From contig JASLNT010000120.1 of assembly GCA_030745875.1 (NCBI GenBank), forward strand, positions 1-64,000: 64,000 nt of DNA, in the 5' to 3' direction. Below, in pieces: positions 43,199 to 51,547 of the stretch. The translations under genes and the position numbers were made by a program. The notes below the pieces were generated by a model, which saw only the letters and a program-made list of their open reading frames with translations, did no database searches and was not told where the DNA came from. How positions within the stretch are numbered: the first letter of the stretch is position 1; the number at the start of each line of letters is the position of its first letter. This DNA comes from Phycisphaerae bacterium. Its GTDB lineage: Bacteria > Planctomycetota > Phycisphaerae > SM23-33.

Positions 43199-45774
43199 CG
43201 TTTGAGGCGCACTATTATGTATGGCGTGCGTTTGTTCAGGTCCGGCCAGATCGTTCCGTTGCCATTCTTGTCCATTACTTCGATGAGGTACATGAAATCC
43301 CATCGCGCCGGGATGTGCTCGGCTGGAACTGTGCAGCGGTACTGATTTTTCTCGCCCGTCGGCTTCATCTCCAGCGTGCGGTAGTCTTCGAACTGCGTCA
43401 CGCTGCGGTATCGAAGGCGGACCCATTTTACGCCCGCAGCGTCGCGGACTTCGGCGGCGATTGTCAGGGGTTTCTCGGCCACGGCGCTGACGATAGGTTT
43501 ATGCGTGACCACTGGCGCGACTGTGTCGTCGGTCACGGGAACCGGCGGGATGATCGGTGTGGCGCCGGCGGGTTTGGGTTTGAAGTTCTTTCGTTGCTCG
43601 ATCATCGCAGCGAGCCCTTTTTCGATTCGGGCGAGTTCAAGCTTCCAATGGCCGGCCAGGCCGGACCTGCGGCGCCCCATCATCAGGTCGCTGTGGTAGA
43701 TGTCTCCGGCGGCGGTGACTGTGGTCCCCCAGGCCTTGGCTGCTTTGGTTTCGTGTGCGATCGCCTCGTCCAGGGCGGCCGCATTTTGAGTCTGTTTGAA
43801 CACCGCCCAACTCACGCCCGACAGCAGCCGGTGCGAGTGATACTGCGACAGGCCGGCCAGGATCCGCAGGTCCGCGATGGTCGATGTGAACTCCTTGCTC
43901 TCGTGCCCGGTGATGTTCTTTTCGGCTTGGGCTGCGAGGTCCAGAACGTCTTTCGCGGCTCTGGCGAACCATCGGCTGGATCGGGCCGGGTGGATCTTGG
44001 CCGATTCGCCGCCGGTGATGCGGTTCCGGGCCGCTTCGGTCATCGACAGAAACTGCTGTGTGTCGCTGGGCAGCGAGCGGGAGTATGCGTCGATATCTCC
44101 CTGTCGCTGCATCTCCGCCCAGCCCCGGGTGGTCGGGAAGTGATTGTACGGGTAGCTGCAAGCAACGATCCTGGGCAGGATTCCACTGGCGCGGTGCAGC
44201 GCTTTCTGCACCAGCGGCCCGGCCGCCTTGCCGAACCTGCGCTCAAACTCGCGTGACCAGACTTCCGGCGGCGTCTTGGGGTTGTATCCCACGCGCCCGA
44301 ACACCTGGAAGAAATGCCAATACCGCTCGAACTCCCAGTCGTAGTAGCGGTGCTTCTTTGTCAGCAGATTGAACGGGGCCTTGTCGTGCGGATGGTCCTG
44401 CATCTTGGTGGCCATCGGTTCGTTGACCTCGAAGCCGTCGCCGTCGTACAGATGCGTGCTGCCGGCGAAGCGGCGGACGTATTCGGGGTCGCCCCAGAGC
44501 AAGACGCGCGTCGTCCCGCCGTTCCACATCCGCCAGTGCATCTTGTATTGCCTGGGGTATCGCAGCATGTCGGCGTAGCCGTGGCGCCGGTCTTTCTGAT
44601 TTCGCGGGTTAACGTGCGTGGGGTGGAAGGGCAGGCCCATTTGCTCCATCCAGTACTTGGTGCACATGCGGATGGGCACGCCGGCGGCGACGGCCTTGTC
44701 GATCAGGTCGTGCGGGAAGTTCTTGGCACGGGCGTCGAATCGGATGCCCGGCCCGTGGCGGAGCATGATCTTGTAAATGTCGGGCCAGAACTCCGCCATC
44801 TCTTTGCGACTCAGCCCCGACTCGCCATGCATGCGGAACTGGATGGCGTCGATATTGTGGACTTTTTTCAGGAATTGCGTGAGGGCTGCTTTGGTGTAGG
44901 GCACGAGGTTCCTTGCGGTGACGCCCCAGACCAGGCCTTCAGTGGGTTTCTTCGCGTCGGCGGTGGGGCCCTGGACTCCGCCGCGGTAGATGTGGTCCCA
45001 GATGCCCAGCGTGATGTTCAGCCCCCGGGCGCGGGCCATGCGGATGAGCCTGTTGAGCGATTCAAGATTCCGCTTCTGCTGGGCCGGAGTGATACCCACT
45101 ACGGCCACGTCGTCGTAACCTTCAACGTTGAAGAAGTACGGATACGGTGGGGCGAAGTAGCCCGCGTTCTCGTAGCCGAACAGCAGCGCCAGCGTGTTGA
45201 AACGGTTACGCGCGAGCATGTCGAGGTAACGCTTCCAGTAGGCTTCGTCGTGAAAGTAGCTTTCGAAACAGCGACGGTGCATGGTGTATTTCGACAGCGA
45301 CCGTTCGGGCACGAATGGGGCCTCGTCGGCGTCGCGCACTTCGCTGAGAGGTTTGTTGGCGTCCTTTGCCCAGGCGATGCGGTCGGCGACATCCAGCAGG
45401 GCGTACATCAGTCCGCGGGCGTCACCCCCGCTGACGAGCAGGGCTTCCCTGCCTTTCCAGACGGTTTTCTTGATCCGCAGTGTCTCGGCTCCGCCGGGCG
45501 TTTTGGCGCCGAGTGTCTTGTGCACTTTGGCGGCCGGTCCAGTCCGGCCTGCGACAGTCGCCGCGATCACGATATCGCCCATGCCCGTCTGTTCGGGCTT
45601 GATGCCTTTGGTCTGAAGTGCTTCGGTGAGTTTGCTGAGTCCGTGTCTCACGGCCGGGGCGATCTTGGCGTCGGTCAACACCGAGACAGACACACGCTCG
45701 ACGGCCGGTAACGGTGAGGCGACTAGAAGAACCAACGATGCGACAAGCACGCCTGATGTGCGATGTAAAGTCAT
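43195..45774 (-). CDS. Secreted glycoside hydrolase-like protein (GH20-b/alpha-glucuronidase-like)
   Basis: 859 residues. The start at 45774 has GGGAGA upstream and gives a signal peptide (about 1-24, ending PLPAVE). Residues 25-125 look like the alpha/beta domain that precedes GH20 and GH67 catalytic domains. A TIM-barrel-like part follows (YWKRYLDMLARNRFNTLALLFGYENAGYF, RARGLNITLGIWDHIYRGG, IRMCTKYWMEQMGLPFHPTHVN, TRVLLWGDPEYVRRF), with a helical region (EFERRFGKAAGPLVQKAL) reminiscent of alpha-glucuronidase. The C-terminal 130 residues look like an Ig-like module. The substrate is unknown; xylan or pectin glucuronate chains are possible. An element at 45811-45846 is shared with the GH2 gene. 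Confidence 0.65.
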   Translation of the reverse strand: MTLHRTSGVLVASLVLLVASPLPAVERVSVSVLTDAKIAPAVRHGLSKLTEALQTKGIKPEQTGMGDIVIAATVAGRTGPAAKVHKTLGAKTPGGAETLRIKKTVWKGREALLVSGGDARGLMYALLDVADRIAWAKDANKPLSEVRDADEAPFVPERSLSKYTMHRRCFESYFHDEAYWKRYLDMLARNRFNTLALLFGYENAGYFAPPYPYFFNVEGYDDVAVVGITPAQQKRNLESLNRLIRMARARGLNITLGIWDHIYRGGVQGPTADAKKPTEGLVWGVTARNLVPYTKAALTQFLKKVHNIDAIQFRMHGESGLSRKEMAEFWPDIYKIMLRHGPGIRFDARAKNFPHDLIDKAVAAGVPIRMCTKYWMEQMGLPFHPTHVNPRNQKDRRHGYADMLRYPRQYKMHWRMWNGGTTRVLLWGDPEYVRRFAGSTHLYDGDGFEVNEPMATKMQDHPHDKAPFNLLTKKHRYYDWEFERYWHFFQVFGRVGYNPKTPPEVWSREFERRFGKAAGPLVQKALHRASGILPRIVACSYPYNHFPTTRGWAEMQRQGDIDAYSRSLPSDTQQFLSMTEAARNRITGGESAKIHPARSSRWFARAAKDVLDLAAQAEKNITGHESKEFTSTIADLRILAGLSQYHSHRLLSGVSWAVFKQTQNAAALDEAIAHETKAAKAWGTTVTAAGDIYHSDLMMGRRRSGLAGHWKLELARIEKGLAAMIEQRKNFKPKPAGATPIIPPVPVTDDTVAPVVTHKPIVSAVAEKPLTIAAEVRDAAGVKWVRLRYRSVTQFEDYRTLEMKPTGEKNQYRCTVPAEHIPARWDFMYLIEVMDKNGNGTIWPDLNKRTPYIIVRLKR

Positions 45775-45810
45775 AGCCTGTCTCCCTGGTTTCGGCCGAT
45801 GGTTGATGTT

Positions 45811-45846
45811 GCAGAATACTACTTCGAACGCAGTCGGAATACAAAG
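45811..45846 (-). promoter_or_regulatory. Upstream element shared with the GH2 gene, copy 1
   Basis: On the minus strand it ends in GAAGTAGTATTCTGC (45811-45825) and starts with TTTGTATTC, 37 bases before the GH20/67-like gene. It matches copy 2 at 50081-50116 in sequence and spacing. TATTCT resembles a -10 hexamer. Confidence 0.55.
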
Positions 45847-45982
45847 CACTTCTCCCGGCGCACAAGGGCGACGGCGCCGAAGTCCCCGTTCGTTACTGGT
45901 GATATCGATCTTGCTTGCCTTCTGCCTTGAAGACCTCAAGTCCAAATCCACCCGATCATCGCAGTAGGATCGCCGACAGTAC

Positions 45983-47275
45983 TTACTTGTCCTGCTCGTT
46001 TGTCTCCCCGCGCCGGATGATGACGCCTCCGCCGACCGCCCCCTCCCCGGCGTTCAGGATTCGCACGTCGCCCTGGCCCCTGGAAATCGGCCTGCTGTTT
46101 ATGATTACATTACCGCTGCTCCGCCACTTGCTCTGCTGGGCTTCCATCGCCTTGCGTTCGGCATCGTCGAGACGGCCGTCCTTGTTCTTGTCCCATTGAC
46201 GAAGCCGCCATTTGGCCCGCATCGCCTCGTAGTAGGCCTTTCGCTCGTCGGCGTTGAGTTTTCCGTCGCCGTCGGCATCGTGCTTCTTACGCAGTTCGGC
46301 CTGCTCTTTTCGATACTGCTCGGCCCGGGCTTTCCATTCGTCCTCCTGGGCTTTCTTGGCGGCGAGTTCCTGGTCGCTGAGCTTGCCGTCTTTGTCCTTG
46401 TCCCAGCGTTGAAGGGTCCACTTGCGGCGGTTTTCCTCGGCGCGCTTCTTCCATTCGGCCTGTTTGGTCTCCATCTCTTTGCGTTCGGTGTCGCTGAGCT
46501 TGCCGTCTCCGTCTTTGTCCCACTGCACGATTTTGGCCCGCTCGCGGTACTCCTGGTAGTATGCCTTGCGTTCGTCAGCATCAAGTTGACCGTCGCCGTT
46601 GGTGTCGTGCTTCTTGCGGAGTTCGTCGTTTAGCTTCCGCCATCGTTCGGCCCGGATGGCGTATTCGGCACGGCGTTTCTCGCTGTCGGCCCGCCACTTG
46701 TCGGCTTGGGCCTTCTCGTCAGCGTCGAGTTTACCGTTGCGGTTTTTGTCGAACATGCGAAGGCGCATTGCTTCGGTAATCTGTCCGCCGCCCCAGACAA
46801 AACCGCTCCGACCGCCGCGCTTGGCGGAGCCCGGAATCCTGCCCGCCGCCAGCGCCCTGTTGGCAGCTTCGCGCTCCTTGCCCGCAAGCTTCTTGTCCTT
46901 GTCGCTGTCGAAAGCCTCCAGCACGCGCCTACGGATATCGCTGCGGTACGCATTGGCCTCGAACCAGTCGAAGGTCTTGTTCGAGTTCTTGTCGAACGCC
47001 AGCATTCCCGCCCACGTGTCGAACTTCCGTACGAAGCCGCCGCCGGCGGCCTTGTCGCGATCGAATTCCCCGGCGTCGATCTCGTTGTCCTTGCCTGCGA
47101 CCTTGAAGAATCTCGCCCGCTCAGCCATCTGAACGTAAGGGTCCACGCAGTCTTTGCAGATATCCTTTACCCCGGCCGCCGCTGCAGCCGAGTCCTTCTT
47201 AGTCTCAGCCGTCGCCCAAGGCGTCAGAACCGCCGGTAAGGCTCCGATCAGGAGTAGAATTGTCGCATTTCTCAT
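45983..47275 (-). CDS. Secreted EF-hand repeat protein
   Basis: 430 residues. The start at 47275 has AAAGGA about 8 bases upstream and a signal peptide (about 1-23, ATAE end). It carries at least six canonical or near-canonical EF-hand loops: DKNRNGKLDADE, DTNGDGQLDADE, DKDGDGKLSDTE, DKDKDGKLSDQE, DADGDGKLNADE and DKNKDGRLDDAE. Two degenerate ones lie earlier (DKNSNKTFDWFE, DSDKDKKLAGKE). They are separated by about 25-45 residues of Lys/Arg/Glu-rich helix (WRADSEKRRAEYAIRAERWRKLN). Unlike paired EF-hands, the helices are long and regular, so it may form a calcium-stiffened rod. An in-phase TATAAT at 47364-47369 could be its -10. Confidence 0.85.
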   Translation of the reverse strand: MRNATILLLIGALPAVLTPWATAETKKDSAAAAAGVKDICKDCVDPYVQMAERARFFKVAGKDNEIDAGEFDRDKAAGGGFVRKFDTWAGMLAFDKNSNKTFDWFEANAYRSDIRRRVLEAFDSDKDKKLAGKEREAANRALAAGRIPGSAKRGGRSGFVWGGGQITEAMRLRMFDKNRNGKLDADEKAQADKWRADSEKRRAEYAIRAERWRKLNDELRKKHDTNGDGQLDADERKAYYQEYRERAKIVQWDKDGDGKLSDTERKEMETKQAEWKKRAEENRRKWTLQRWDKDKDGKLSDQELAAKKAQEDEWKARAEQYRKEQAELRKKHDADGDGKLNADERKAYYEAMRAKWRLRQWDKNKDGRLDDAERKAMEAQQSKWRSSGNVIINSRPISRGQGDVRILNAGEGAVGGGVIIRRGETNEQDK

Positions 47276-47470
47276 AACTGCGTTCCTTTCGGTCAGGATT
47301 GCCCGTGCCTTCCAACAGAGAATAGCCCGGATGAATCCCGGACGTCCAACCAGGTGCACCTTTATTATAGACGAACGCTGCGGCTGTCGCCTGTCGCGTT
47401 TTTCTCTTTGCCCCTCCCGTCGAAGGGCTATCCACGCAACTCGAAACCATAGATATGCGTTTCTTCGAAG

Positions 47471-50041
47471 TTACCCGGGCAGTTTCACGATGATCGGTTT
47501 GGCGCCCACTGCACTGATATGCAGTTGGCGGGCTCCGGCGGGGTTTATTACGGTGATGGTGCGGGTTTGCCCGGGCGCCATGTCGAAGAAGTTATCCTCG
47601 AAGACCGCCCCGGTAACGCCCGTTGCCTGGAGGGTTACCTGGCGGGCGAAGGCCTTGGTCGATATCTCGATCTTCCCGTCGACCTGCTTGACCGACAGCC
47701 CGGGTTTGGGCAGGTGCAGGTAGCGTTCGCCCATGAGCAGATGGGTAGCGCTCTGGTCGGCGAAGGCGGCCTGGAGGAACTCGCCCCGCAGATTCACCGG
47801 GCCCAGATCGGTTGCGTCCAGGCATCTGCGCGACTCACCCGGCCCGATGGTTACATCGGCGCTGAGCTTGCCTCGGGCCTTGCCGTCGAACCGCATGCTC
47901 CGGAGGACGAGTTTGCCCGAGACTTTCCTGGGCGAATCGTTGACCACCCATACGGCGATGCGGTCGGGAGTTTGCTCGAAGCAGACCAGAACCGGGCTGT
48001 ACGACCGACGCAGGAAATAGTACGGGATCTTCGGCTCGAGATAGTAGTCGATCGCACTCCAGTAGATGATCGGCCAGGAGTCGTTCAGGCGCCATATCGT
48101 GTTGCCCCAGCATCGCCTCGTTCCATCAGGAGCACCATTGGGAACGCCGCGCCGCTGGCGCTCGACCCGCTGTTGGAGATACTCACCGTGAGCCGTACCG
48201 AGCACTCGCACAAGGTCTTCCGCGGACACTGGATCACAGAACCGTTCGATACGCCCGATCTTGTCCCACGAACCGCCCACCGACCGATACCCCCACATCG
48301 GCGGCCAGGCGGGCTTGCCCCCTTTTACGATGCGGGCGTCGTGCCCCTCGGGCCAGAGCTCTTCAGGGCTCATGAACCGCCGCATCGACGACACCGACGG
48401 TGCGCTGACCCGACCGATCTCCGACGAGAACAGAGGCACCGACGACATGGGTGTGAACTTCAGCGTCGAATAGTCGTGCCAATCGCCCTCCAGAGGCCAG
48501 TTCGGCACGCGCCCGCCGTGCGGCGAACTCGGATGGAACAACCTGCCCGGGTCCAACTCCGCACACGCTTTGGGCATGACCTCCTTGAACAGTTTCGCCC
48601 CGCCGCTGGGGTTCGAACCGTGGCGGAAGTTCCAGCCCATGTGGTTCTCGTTGCCGCCGCACCACATCAGCAGGCAGGCGTGGTTTCGCACGCGACGGAT
48701 GGTGTCTTCGATTTCGGCGCGGCAGTTGGCGATGAACGATTCGGGCCCGTCGGGATGCATCCCATATCCGAACATGAAATCGTGCCACAGCAGTATCCCT
48801 CGCCGGTCGCATTCGTTGTAGAACTCTTGCGGCGGGATCGTGCCTTCGCCCCATATCCGCATGACGTTCATCCGTCCGTGTTCGACGAGGTCCAGCAGGC
48901 GATTCGCCCGTTTCTGCGACCAGCAGTGCGTAACGCCCTCCAGCGGAGCCCAGCACGCCCCGCGGAGGAAGATCATCTTCCCGTTGATCTCGAAGGCGAA
49001 CCGCTTCTGCCCGCTCCTGGGATCGGTCAATATCGGACGAATTCGCCGCAGGCCGAATGATACGGTTCGACTGTCGCGCACCTTGCCCTCAAGCAACAAG
49101 TCCGCCTTCAGTTTGTACAGGGCGGGCGTCCCGTGCGTGCCGGGCCACCAGAGCGTCGGCTTCTTGACGGTCAGATCAAACTGCGCGGTCCCGACGGCGA
49201 CTGTCCCCCCGGCTGCGATGTCTCCAGCCGGGTTGACAAGGGTCCATTTGACGGAAGCCTTCTCACCTGAGGTTTCCAGGAGCACCTTGATCCTGGCGGC
49301 CGACAGATCTTTGGCCAGCGTCGGGCGCACGCACACGTCGTCAAACCACGCCCGATCGGGCGCGTCGAGCACGACGTCGCGGAAGACGCCGACCTTCATC
49401 GAATGCGGGCGGGCGCCCATGTACGAACCGAAGTCGCTGTGACATTTGCGGAGAGCTTTGTTGGGCGAGAGCCCCTTCTTGCGGGCCTCGGCGCCATGTC
49501 GCAGCGGAGCCGAGAACACCAGCACGAGCGTATTGGGTTTCCCGGGGGGCTTGAGGAACTTTCGCACGGATGCGGCGTGGCGGCGGTACATGTTCTCGAA
49601 GCGCCCGACGAGGCGCCCGTTGACGTACGCCGTTGCGATAGTGTCAAGCCCGCCGAAGCGGAGGAACACCGGCCCGGAGCCTTCCGGCGAGGCGAACGTG
49701 CAGGCGTAGGCCCAGTCCTTTTGACCTACCCAGGCGCTCCTTGCGGCGTTCTTGCCCACGCGCGGATCGGGAATCTCACCGGCGGCCAGGAGTATGTCGT
49801 GAATCTGGGCGGGCATGGTTGCCGGCATCCAGGTCTTGTCGGGCTTCGCGGCGCGGGCGGTCAGGGCGGCGATATCAGGTCGGTCAGTCTGAAGCTGCCT
49901 GACATGCCAACCACTACGCAGGGGGCGGCTGGATCTGGTGGCGACCTGTTCGCCGACAAGCCGAGAGCAACTGCAGATGATCGAGAACAGCATCAAGACC
50001 GCTGCCCCCTGGCGACATAGGCGCTTGTGACCGCCAGCCAT
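47471..50041 (-). CDS. Secreted GH2 family glycosidase (beta-mannosidase-like)
   Basis: 856 residues. The start at 50041 has GGGAGAAA upstream and an N-terminal signal (about 1-30). The domains are a jelly-roll (about 40-210, with FLRFGGLDTIATAYVNGRLVG), an Ig-like domain, and a TIM barrel. The acid/base Glu is in WCGGNENHMGWNF, and a nucleophile-like Glu is in PLFSSEIGRVSAPS, as expected for GH2 beta-mannosidases. The arrangement fits clan GH-A. Periplasmic or outer-membrane location is likely because the N-terminus is cysteine-rich (FSIICSCSRL) and could be lipidated. The upstream element at 50081-50116 is shared with the GH20/67-like gene. Confidence 0.88.
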   Translation of the reverse strand: MAGGHKRLCRQGAAVLMLFSIICSCSRLVGEQVATRSSRPLRSGWHVRQLQTDRPDIAALTARAAKPDKTWMPATMPAQIHDILLAAGEIPDPRVGKNAARSAWVGQKDWAYACTFASPEGSGPVFLRFGGLDTIATAYVNGRLVGRFENMYRRHAASVRKFLKPPGKPNTLVLVFSAPLRHGAEARKKGLSPNKALRKCHSDFGSYMGARPHSMKVGVFRDVVLDAPDRAWFDDVCVRPTLAKDLSAARIKVLLETSGEKASVKWTLVNPAGDIAAGGTVAVGTAQFDLTVKKPTLWWPGTHGTPALYKLKADLLLEGKVRDSRTVSFGLRRIRPILTDPRSGQKRFAFEINGKMIFLRGACWAPLEGVTHCWSQKRANRLLDLVEHGRMNVMRIWGEGTIPPQEFYNECDRRGILLWHDFMFGYGMHPDGPESFIANCRAEIEDTIRRVRNHACLLMWCGGNENHMGWNFRHGSNPSGGAKLFKEVMPKACAELDPGRLFHPSSPHGGRVPNWPLEGDWHDYSTLKFTPMSSVPLFSSEIGRVSAPSVSSMRRFMSPEELWPEGHDARIVKGGKPAWPPMWGYRSVGGSWDKIGRIERFCDPVSAEDLVRVLGTAHGEYLQQRVERQRRGVPNGAPDGTRRCWGNTIWRLNDSWPIIYWSAIDYYLEPKIPYYFLRRSYSPVLVCFEQTPDRIAVWVVNDSPRKVSGKLVLRSMRFDGKARGKLSADVTIGPGESRRCLDATDLGPVNLRGEFLQAAFADQSATHLLMGERYLHLPKPGLSVKQVDGKIEISTKAFARQVTLQATGVTGAVFEDNFFDMAPGQTRTITVINPAGARQLHISAVGAKPIIVKLPG

Positions 50042-50080
50042 AGGACTTTCTCCCTGATAATGATAAGAAAAGACGATGCC

Positions 50081-50116
50081 GCAGAATACTACTTCAAACT
50101 TGATTGAAATACAAAA
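50081..50116 (-). promoter_or_regulatory. Upstream element shared with the GH20/67-like gene, copy 2
   Basis: Minus strand: TTTTGTATTTC...GTTTGAAGTAGTATTCTGC, ending at 50081, 40 bases before the GH2 ATG. Fifteen bases (GAAGTAGTATTCTGC) and the upstream TTTGTATT are identical to copy 1 at 45811-45846, with equal spacing. Confidence 0.55.
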
Positions 50117-50126
50117 GCCTAGGCGC

Positions 50127-50160
50127 AAAAAGAAGGCCCGGCAGTGGGGGGCCGGGCCTT
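50127..50160 (-). terminator. Rho-independent terminator of arsR
   Basis: AAGGCCCGGC (50133-50142) pairs perfectly with GCCGGGCCTT (50151-50160), 8-base loop; on the minus strand it is followed by CTTTTT. It lies about 195 bases after the arsR stop. Confidence 0.7.
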
Positions 50161-50354
50161 ACGCGGGGTCTTTCGGCCAGGTTGGGAGAGCCCGAGCCGA
50201 AAGGGGTTGGGTTGTTTGTCTGTGTCTACTGAAGTATATGCGCCTCGCAGTGTTTTTGTCTTGCGGGGTCGGTAATTTCCAACTCCAGAGAATCACCGCG
50301 CCGCGATACTACACAAATCCGGCGCCGTCTAATACTAACTGGACGGTCGCTGAC

Positions 50355-50690
50355 TTACGTTGTGGGGAACGCCAACTCGGCCGGTCCGAATTTGGCGGCG
50401 TTGCTGTTGGAGACGCTAAGTTCAGACTTGCGTCCCAGGCGATGTTTCGCCAGATTCGCGTGGGAGTAGAATATCTGCTTTCCATCGCGTCTGGTCTCAA
50501 CCAAACCGCCGATACGCAGTAGACTGAGATGATGCGAAACGCTGGACTGCGGAAGCTTGAGCTTATTGCAGAGGCTTGTTACGTTCATCTCACCGTTAGT
50601 CAGCAGCATCATAATACTGAGCCTGGTCTTGTCGCCAAGCGAGTGGAATACTCTTGCCAGTTCTTCAAATTTGTCCATTCGTGAAGCCAT
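50355..50690 (-). CDS. ArsR/SmtB family transcriptional regulator
   Basis: 111 residues. A winged helix-turn-helix: FEELARVFHSLGDKTRLSIMMLLTNGEMNVTSLCNKLKLPQSSVSHHLSLLRIGGLVETRRDGKQIFYSH. The recognition helix is PQSSVSHHLSLL. The ELCVCD metal motif is absent: only one Cys (SLCNKL) is present, so it may not sense metal through cysteines, or may sense something else. AGAGG precedes the ATG. The likely autoregulatory region (50716-50818) contains three related elements. The next gene upstream in the other direction is rubredoxin. Confidence 0.85.
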   Translation of the reverse strand: MASRMDKFEELARVFHSLGDKTRLSIMMLLTNGEMNVTSLCNKLKLPQSSVSHHLSLLRIGGLVETRRDGKQIFYSHANLAKHRLGRKSELSVSNSNAAKFGPAELAFPTT

Positions 50691-50715
50691 TGTCTTACCT
50701 CTGGTGGATTAAAAA

Positions 50716-50818
50716 AATACTCAGGCGTCGCCTGTATTACTAAGACATAGTATTATATGTAGGCGCATGTATTCAAGTAAAATCAGGTAAATACCTTACT
50801 TTTTTTTAGGCGCCGTAT
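50716..50818 (-). promoter_or_regulatory. Candidate operator array upstream of arsR
   Basis: Plus-strand elements share AGGCG with GTAT to its right. The first is AATACTCAGGCGTCGCCTGTATT (50716-50738), containing the perfect palindrome CAGGCG-T-CGCCTG (50722-50734). The second is AGGCGCATGTATT (50761-50773). The third is AGGCGCCGTAT (50808-50818). A candidate promoter on the minus strand lies among them, with TATAAT-like bases at 50752-50757, so binding would block arsR transcription. Confidence 0.5.
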
Positions 50819-51325
50819 ATCTAGGAATTATGACGACTTCTCCGTCCTTGCTGTAGTCGGTAAAGCATTGTGACAAAAGATGTAAGGCGATCAAAGCGGT
50901 AATCCTATTACTCTGGACGTTTATCCTCTGCGGGCGGCAGCTCTAAAAAAAAGCGAAGGATATCCAAATGCACGGACATTGACGATTGGTATTTTGTAAT
51001 TTCCTCAATTCCTGTCCCAGGGGCGGGACCGCAAATTGGAATAACCGCACCAGTTGCAGCGGGAGATTATCGCCTCCGACCGCAGTGTCCGCAAAAAGCA
51101 GGTCCCTGAAACATACGTTCAGATTGCGTTTGCGATCTCTTGGTGAAGCCTGCTCTTCTTGTCGGAAAAGATGCAGATCTGATTTGGAAAAGTTGTTAAG
51201 AAAATCGTATTGTTCCGTCCGACATATTCAAGGTATGTATACAATAGAGTAATCGATATTGCCGATAGACCAGGAGAGGAGTTGCTGCGGCAATGGAGCC
51301 GTGGGCTGAGAATGAGGTAACTGCC
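50819..51325. other. AT-richer intergenic stretch before the rubredoxin gene
   Basis: No gene is supported. A TATACAAT sequence at 51238-51245 may supply the -10 for rubredoxin, about 80 bases before its ATG. The bases 51270-51280 (GACCAGGAGAGGAG) resemble a ribosome-binding site, but the following ATG at 51293 is less well placed than 51326. Confidence 0.4.
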
Positions 51326-51547
51326 ATGGACTTGTATGCTTGCGATCTATGTGGGTATTACTACGACCCGGAATGTGGCGACGAGGAGAATCACATTTAT
51401 GCAGGGACCGCCTTTGAGCACCTACCGTCGGATTGGATCTGTCCGGCCTGTGGCGCATCGAAGGATGAGTTCTGCAAGCTCGATGACTATGAAGAGCTTG
51501 ACAGCTACGAAGACTACGACTTGGCTTATGAAGAACACCAGGACTAA
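51326..51547 (+). CDS. Rubredoxin
   Basis: 73 residues with two knuckles: [14 protein letters not shown] and [14 protein letters not shown], giving CxxC pairs that bind one iron, plus the aromatic/Asp residues of the family (YAG, DWICP). The start at 51326 has GAGG 8 bases upstream; an ATG at 51293 is the alternative. The C-terminal tail is very acidic ([21 protein letters not shown]). It carries electrons, typically to rubredoxin oxidoreductases or superoxide reductase in anaerobes. It lies alone. Confidence 0.93.
   Translation: MDLYACDLCGYYYDPECGDEENHIYAGTAFEHLPSDWICPACGASKDEFCKLDDYEELDSYEDYDLAYEEHQD

Larger units (their letters stand above)
50042..50354. other. Intergenic region between the GH2 and arsR genes
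   Basis: 313 bases upstream of the GH2 gene and downstream of arsR (both on the minus strand). It holds the shared element (50081-50116) and the arsR terminator (50127-50160). Nothing else is supported between 50161 and 50354. Confidence 0.5.

Noticed and set aside
44314-45711. A 465-codon plus-strand frame
   Set aside because: Opposite strand of the GH20/67-like gene, where haem-less enzymatic motifs are clear on the minus strand.
47519-49060. A 513-codon plus-strand frame
   Set aside because: Antisense to the GH2 gene; no known domain.
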